Origin: Bacilli bacterium
Lineage (GTDB): Bacteria; Bacillota_I; Bacilli_A; RF39; UBA660
Length of the DNA: 8,233 nt
Direction of reading: 5' to 3'
Assembly: GCA_900753645.1 (NCBI GenBank)
Contig: CAADZW010000141.1
Span: 1-8,233 of the forward strand
Positions 5,957 to 8,233 of the stretch are shown here, piece after piece (the stretch's first letter is position 1; every line of letters begins with the position of its first letter). The translations under genes and the position numbers were made by a program. Below the pieces are notes generated by a model. It searched no databases and had not been told where the DNA came from. It worked only from the letters and a program-made list of their open reading frames with translations.

Positions 5957-7369
5957 CTAATTTTTATTTAATATATTTGTTAAACATTTTTTTACTTCTT
6001 CAAGATCAGAAAATTCAATAATTTTGTCTTTTAATATTTGGTAGTTATCGCTACCTTTACCAATAATTAAAACAATGTCATTTTCTCTAGCCATATTGAT
6101 GGCTTTTTTTATGGCTTCACTACGATCTAAAATTATTTCATAATTTTTGTAATCTTTGACATCACTTATTAAATCATTAGCAATATCCATAGGATCTTCT
6201 CCACGAGGATCCTGACTAGTTACAATCGCATAATCACAGTTAGTAATAACATTATAGCCTTTACTTGAACGTTTACTTTTATCTCTTTCTCCTGGTTCAG
6301 AAAAAACAACGATCAATTTGTTATGTTCTAGACTATTCATAAATTGTAATAGATTATTAATTCCATTAGGAGTATGAGCATAATCGACAACAACTTTGAA
6401 GTCTTGACCTAAATCGATGTTTTCCAAACGACCACTTATTTTTAAATTCTTAATATTTTTAATTAATTCGTTTAAATCGTAGCCTAGAGAAACTAACGCT
6501 AATAAAGCTGCACATAGATTGTAAACATTAAACAAAGCAATTAAAGGGCTTTCAATTTCATATTTCTTATTTTGATAAACGATTTTAAAAGTTGTTTTAT
6601 CATGGTCTAATTTAACATCTTTAAAATATAAATCGTTATTACTATCTTGACCATAAGTATATATTTTAGAACAATGTTTTGCAACTTCATTAAAATGCTC
6701 ATCATCTTTATTTAAAATACAAGGACCTTTAGTATTATCAAACAAGTTGCATTTACATGCGATATAGTTTTCTAATGTTTTGTGAGTATTTAAGTGTTCT
6801 TTAGTAATATTAGTTAAAATACTACAATCAAATTCAATACCAGCTACGCGATCATAATACAAAGCCTCACTAGATACTTCCATACTAACTGTTTTAATTC
6901 TATTTTTAACCATATCAGCAAAAAGGGGAACTGTTTTATCTAAACTAGGAGTAGTATTACTAGTTTTTTCTTTATAATCGTTATAAAAAATTCCATTTGT
7001 TCCAATGTAGGCACAATTATTTATAAGTTGATATATTATTGTAGCAACAGTGGTTTTACCGTCAGTACCCGTGACTCCGATCATGGTTAATTTGCGAGTA
7101 GGATAGTCGTAAAATTTATTAATTATATCGACGAAGATTTGATTAGGATTATCAACTTTAATAATGGGAACGCTTTTTTTACCTACATCATGCTTAACAA
7201 TAACAGCACTAGCACCTTTTTTAATGGCATCATCGATGAATAAATGGCGATCCATCGTTTTGCTGTCAATACAGATAAATAAATCACCTTTTTTAATATT
7301 GACAGAATTAGTTTTTATGCCAGTTATATCAACTTCATATTGACAATTAAGCAATTCATTTAGTTTCAT
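5957..7369 (-). CDS. murE: MurE-type ligase (UDP-MurNAc-L-Ala-D-Glu ligase, third-residue adding)
   Basis: A 470-residue cytosolic Mur ligase of normal length. In order: an N-terminal UDP-sugar-binding domain (TNSVNIKKGDLFICI, 20-34, and GASAVIV, 52-58); the P-loop GVTGTDGKTT (98-107); NTTPS (138-142), which contacts the substrate; MEVSSEAL (163-170); TNITKEHLNTH (186-196) and K206, the likely carbamylated lysine; ISGRLE (311-316); DYAHTPNG (329-336); and GERDKSKR (360-367). MurE joins the third amino acid, usually meso-diaminopimelate or lysine, to UDP-MurNAc-L-Ala-D-Glu using ATP. At the specificity loop the DNPR of diaminopimelate enzymes reads QDPR (386-389), followed by GED, so the amino acid added cannot be fixed. 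Its ATG overlaps the TGA of the upstream amidase gene (ATGA), with AAGGTG 5 bases before it, which points to translational coupling. A stem-loop follows the stop. Confidence 0.87.
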   Translation of the reverse strand: MKLNELLNCQYEVDITGIKTNSVNIKKGDLFICIDSKTMDRHLFIDDAIKKGASAVIVKHDVGKKSVPIIKVDNPNQIFVDIINKFYDYPTRKLTMIGVTGTDGKTTVATIIYQLINNCAYIGTNGIFYNDYKEKTSNTTPSLDKTVPLFADMVKNRIKTVSMEVSSEALYYDRVAGIEFDCSILTNITKEHLNTHKTLENYIACKCNLFDNTKGPCILNKDDEHFNEVAKHCSKIYTYGQDSNNDLYFKDVKLDHDKTTFKIVYQNKKYEIESPLIALFNVYNLCAALLALVSLGYDLNELIKNIKNLKISGRLENIDLGQDFKVVVDYAHTPNGINNLLQFMNSLEHNKLIVVFSEPGERDKSKRSSKGYNVITNCDYAIVTSQDPRGEDPMDIANDLISDVKDYKNYEIILDRSEAIKKAINMARENDIVLIIGKGSDNYQILKDKIIEFSDLEEVKKCLTNILNKN

Positions 7370-8233
7370 CTTTTCACCTTCTTAACTATAATTACGATAG
7401 CGATAACATTCAAAAGTATAACAATATAGTTTTCTTTATTAATTGTTGGAATGACGGTTAACGATTCTTGATCATATTTAGCAATTAATTGATTAATACT
7501 ATCGACATTACCATCAAAATTGATAAAATAATTTTTCACTTCATTGTTGACAGTGTCATATTTAGAAATATTTTTATATCGGTTATAGTAATCGATTAAA
7601 TTATTAATTTCTTCAGGTATTTCATAAAGATTAGGAGCGATACTAGGAGTATGATAATAATTGTTCAAACTTTCATAAGCACTAGCAATTTGATAGATCA
7701 TTCCTTCATTGTTAGCTTGAGCCATTATTTCCATCCCATAGGGCAGATTATTGTAATATCCTATTAAAATACTCATGGCTGGAAAGCCAACTAAAGGAGC
7801 AGTATCAGAACTAGGAGTATGAATTTTTAAATACTTCGATTCTGCAACTGTATAAAGTTCGGTTTTTAAAGTAGGGTAAATAATAGCATCAATATTATTA
7901 CTTTCAAATCTATTATTAGCAATTTTAATATTATTATTTCGGTTATTTATATAACTTTTATAAGCATCGGTTAGTTTATAGTCATTATTGCAGTAATAAC
8001 CATTGTATCCTTCAATATATTGAGTATATCCGCCATTTTTGATTAAGTCATCTAAGCTTTTAATGTTACTCGAAGTATTTTGAATATATTGGTTAAAATT
8101 ATAGCACATCGTAGTCGCATCGAATTGATAGTTCAAATAAAAACTATCAAGATAAATTATTTCAGCTCCTAGTTTTTCTAGATCAGCTATTGCATCATTC
8201 ATCATATCATAAATAAACCGATCGGTTTTACCA
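7366..8233 (-). CDS. Amidase-signature family protein, C-terminal part, membrane-anchored; 5' end outside the window
   Basis: The frame is open to the right edge (first full codon 8230-8232), so the ATG pair at 8200-8205 is internal, and about 288 C-terminal residues are visible. Counting from the ATG at 8203-8205, the amidase-signature C-terminal pattern is seen at IDAIIYPTL (105-113), TAPLVGFPAMSI (135-146), LPYGMEIMAQ (154-163) and IASAYE (173-178). The Lys/cis-Ser/Ser catalytic residues of this family lie in the N-terminal half and cannot be checked here. These enzymes hydrolyse amide bonds of varied substrates; the GatA role is unlikely because this protein carries an extra tail of about 80 residues ending in a membrane helix (about 260-275) and KKVKR. 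A C-terminal helix with a basic end suggests a Cin/body-out anchor. This would suit an exported enzyme, but a signal peptide would be off-window. Its stop overlaps the murE start. Confidence 0.8.
   Translation of the reverse strand, partial: GKTDRFIYDMMNDAIADLEKLGAEIIYLDSFYLNYQFDATTMCYNFNQYIQNTSSNIKSLDDLIKNGGYTQYIEGYNGYYCNNDYKLTDAYKSYINNRNNNIKIANNRFESNNIDAIIYPTLKTELYTVAESKYLKIHTPSSDTAPLVGFPAMSILIGYYNNLPYGMEIMAQANNEGMIYQIASAYESLNNYYHTPSIAPNLYEIPEEINNLIDYYNRYKNISKYDTVNNEVKNYFINFDGNVDSINQLIAKYDQESLTVIPTINKENYIVILLNVIAIVIIVKKVKR

Noticed and set aside
1..8233. Mycoplasma-type code with TGA as tryptophan
   Set aside because: TGA ends the protease, NUDIX and amidase frames at sensible places, and tryptophans within domains are encoded by TGG.
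1..8233. tRNA, rRNA, CRISPR array, riboswitch or insertion sequence
   Set aside because: Almost the whole window is coding, intergenic gaps are all under 60 bases, and I saw no spaced repeats, cloverleaf-like segments or transposase.

Overview
The window is AT-rich, with strong AGGAGG-type ribosome binding sites and tightly packed genes. The proteins look like those of a wall-bearing, low-GC Firmicute, plausibly from the Erysipelotrichia/RF39/Mollicutes-related group. TGA ends three of the eight reading frames and every tryptophan is TGG, so the standard bacterial code applies rather than the Mycoplasma code. The lineage is an inference from gene content and composition; there is no rRNA or other marker here to fix it.

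Layout, left to right. The plus strand carries a packed run: the 3' part of a CPBP/CAAX-type membrane protease (cut by the left edge), a small HAD-fold 5'-nucleotidase-like phosphatase, a leucine-rich-repeat plus transglutaminase-like protein, a protein joining an HD phosphohydrolase domain to what looks like an ADP-ribosyltransferase-like domain, and a MurF-type ligase whose usual N-terminal substrate domain is replaced by a membrane region. From the phosphatase to murF the gaps are 11 bases, a 20-base overlap and 9 bases, so these four genes are probably one transcript. A NUDIX hydrolase follows on the same strand after a 53-base gap; its codon use differs from its neighbours and it may be a later arrival.

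The minus strand holds a convergent pair read from the right edge: the C-terminal part of an amidase-signature protein ending in a membrane anchor, then a MurE-type ligase that starts inside the amidase stop codon (ATGA). The NUDIX gene and murE meet at a stem-loop around 5905-5951 that probably ends transcription, most clearly for murE.

The two Mur ligases act at consecutive cytoplasmic steps of peptidoglycan precursor synthesis: MurE adds the third residue and MurF adds D-Ala-D-Ala. The amidase may also act at the envelope. The most unusual part is the middle block (about 621-3734), where three cytosolic enzyme-like proteins (nucleotidase, LRR-transglutaminase, HD-ART-like) are coupled to each other and to murF. 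The sequence does not reveal their joint role; nucleotide, NAD or protein-modification chemistry tied to wall synthesis is one speculative reading.
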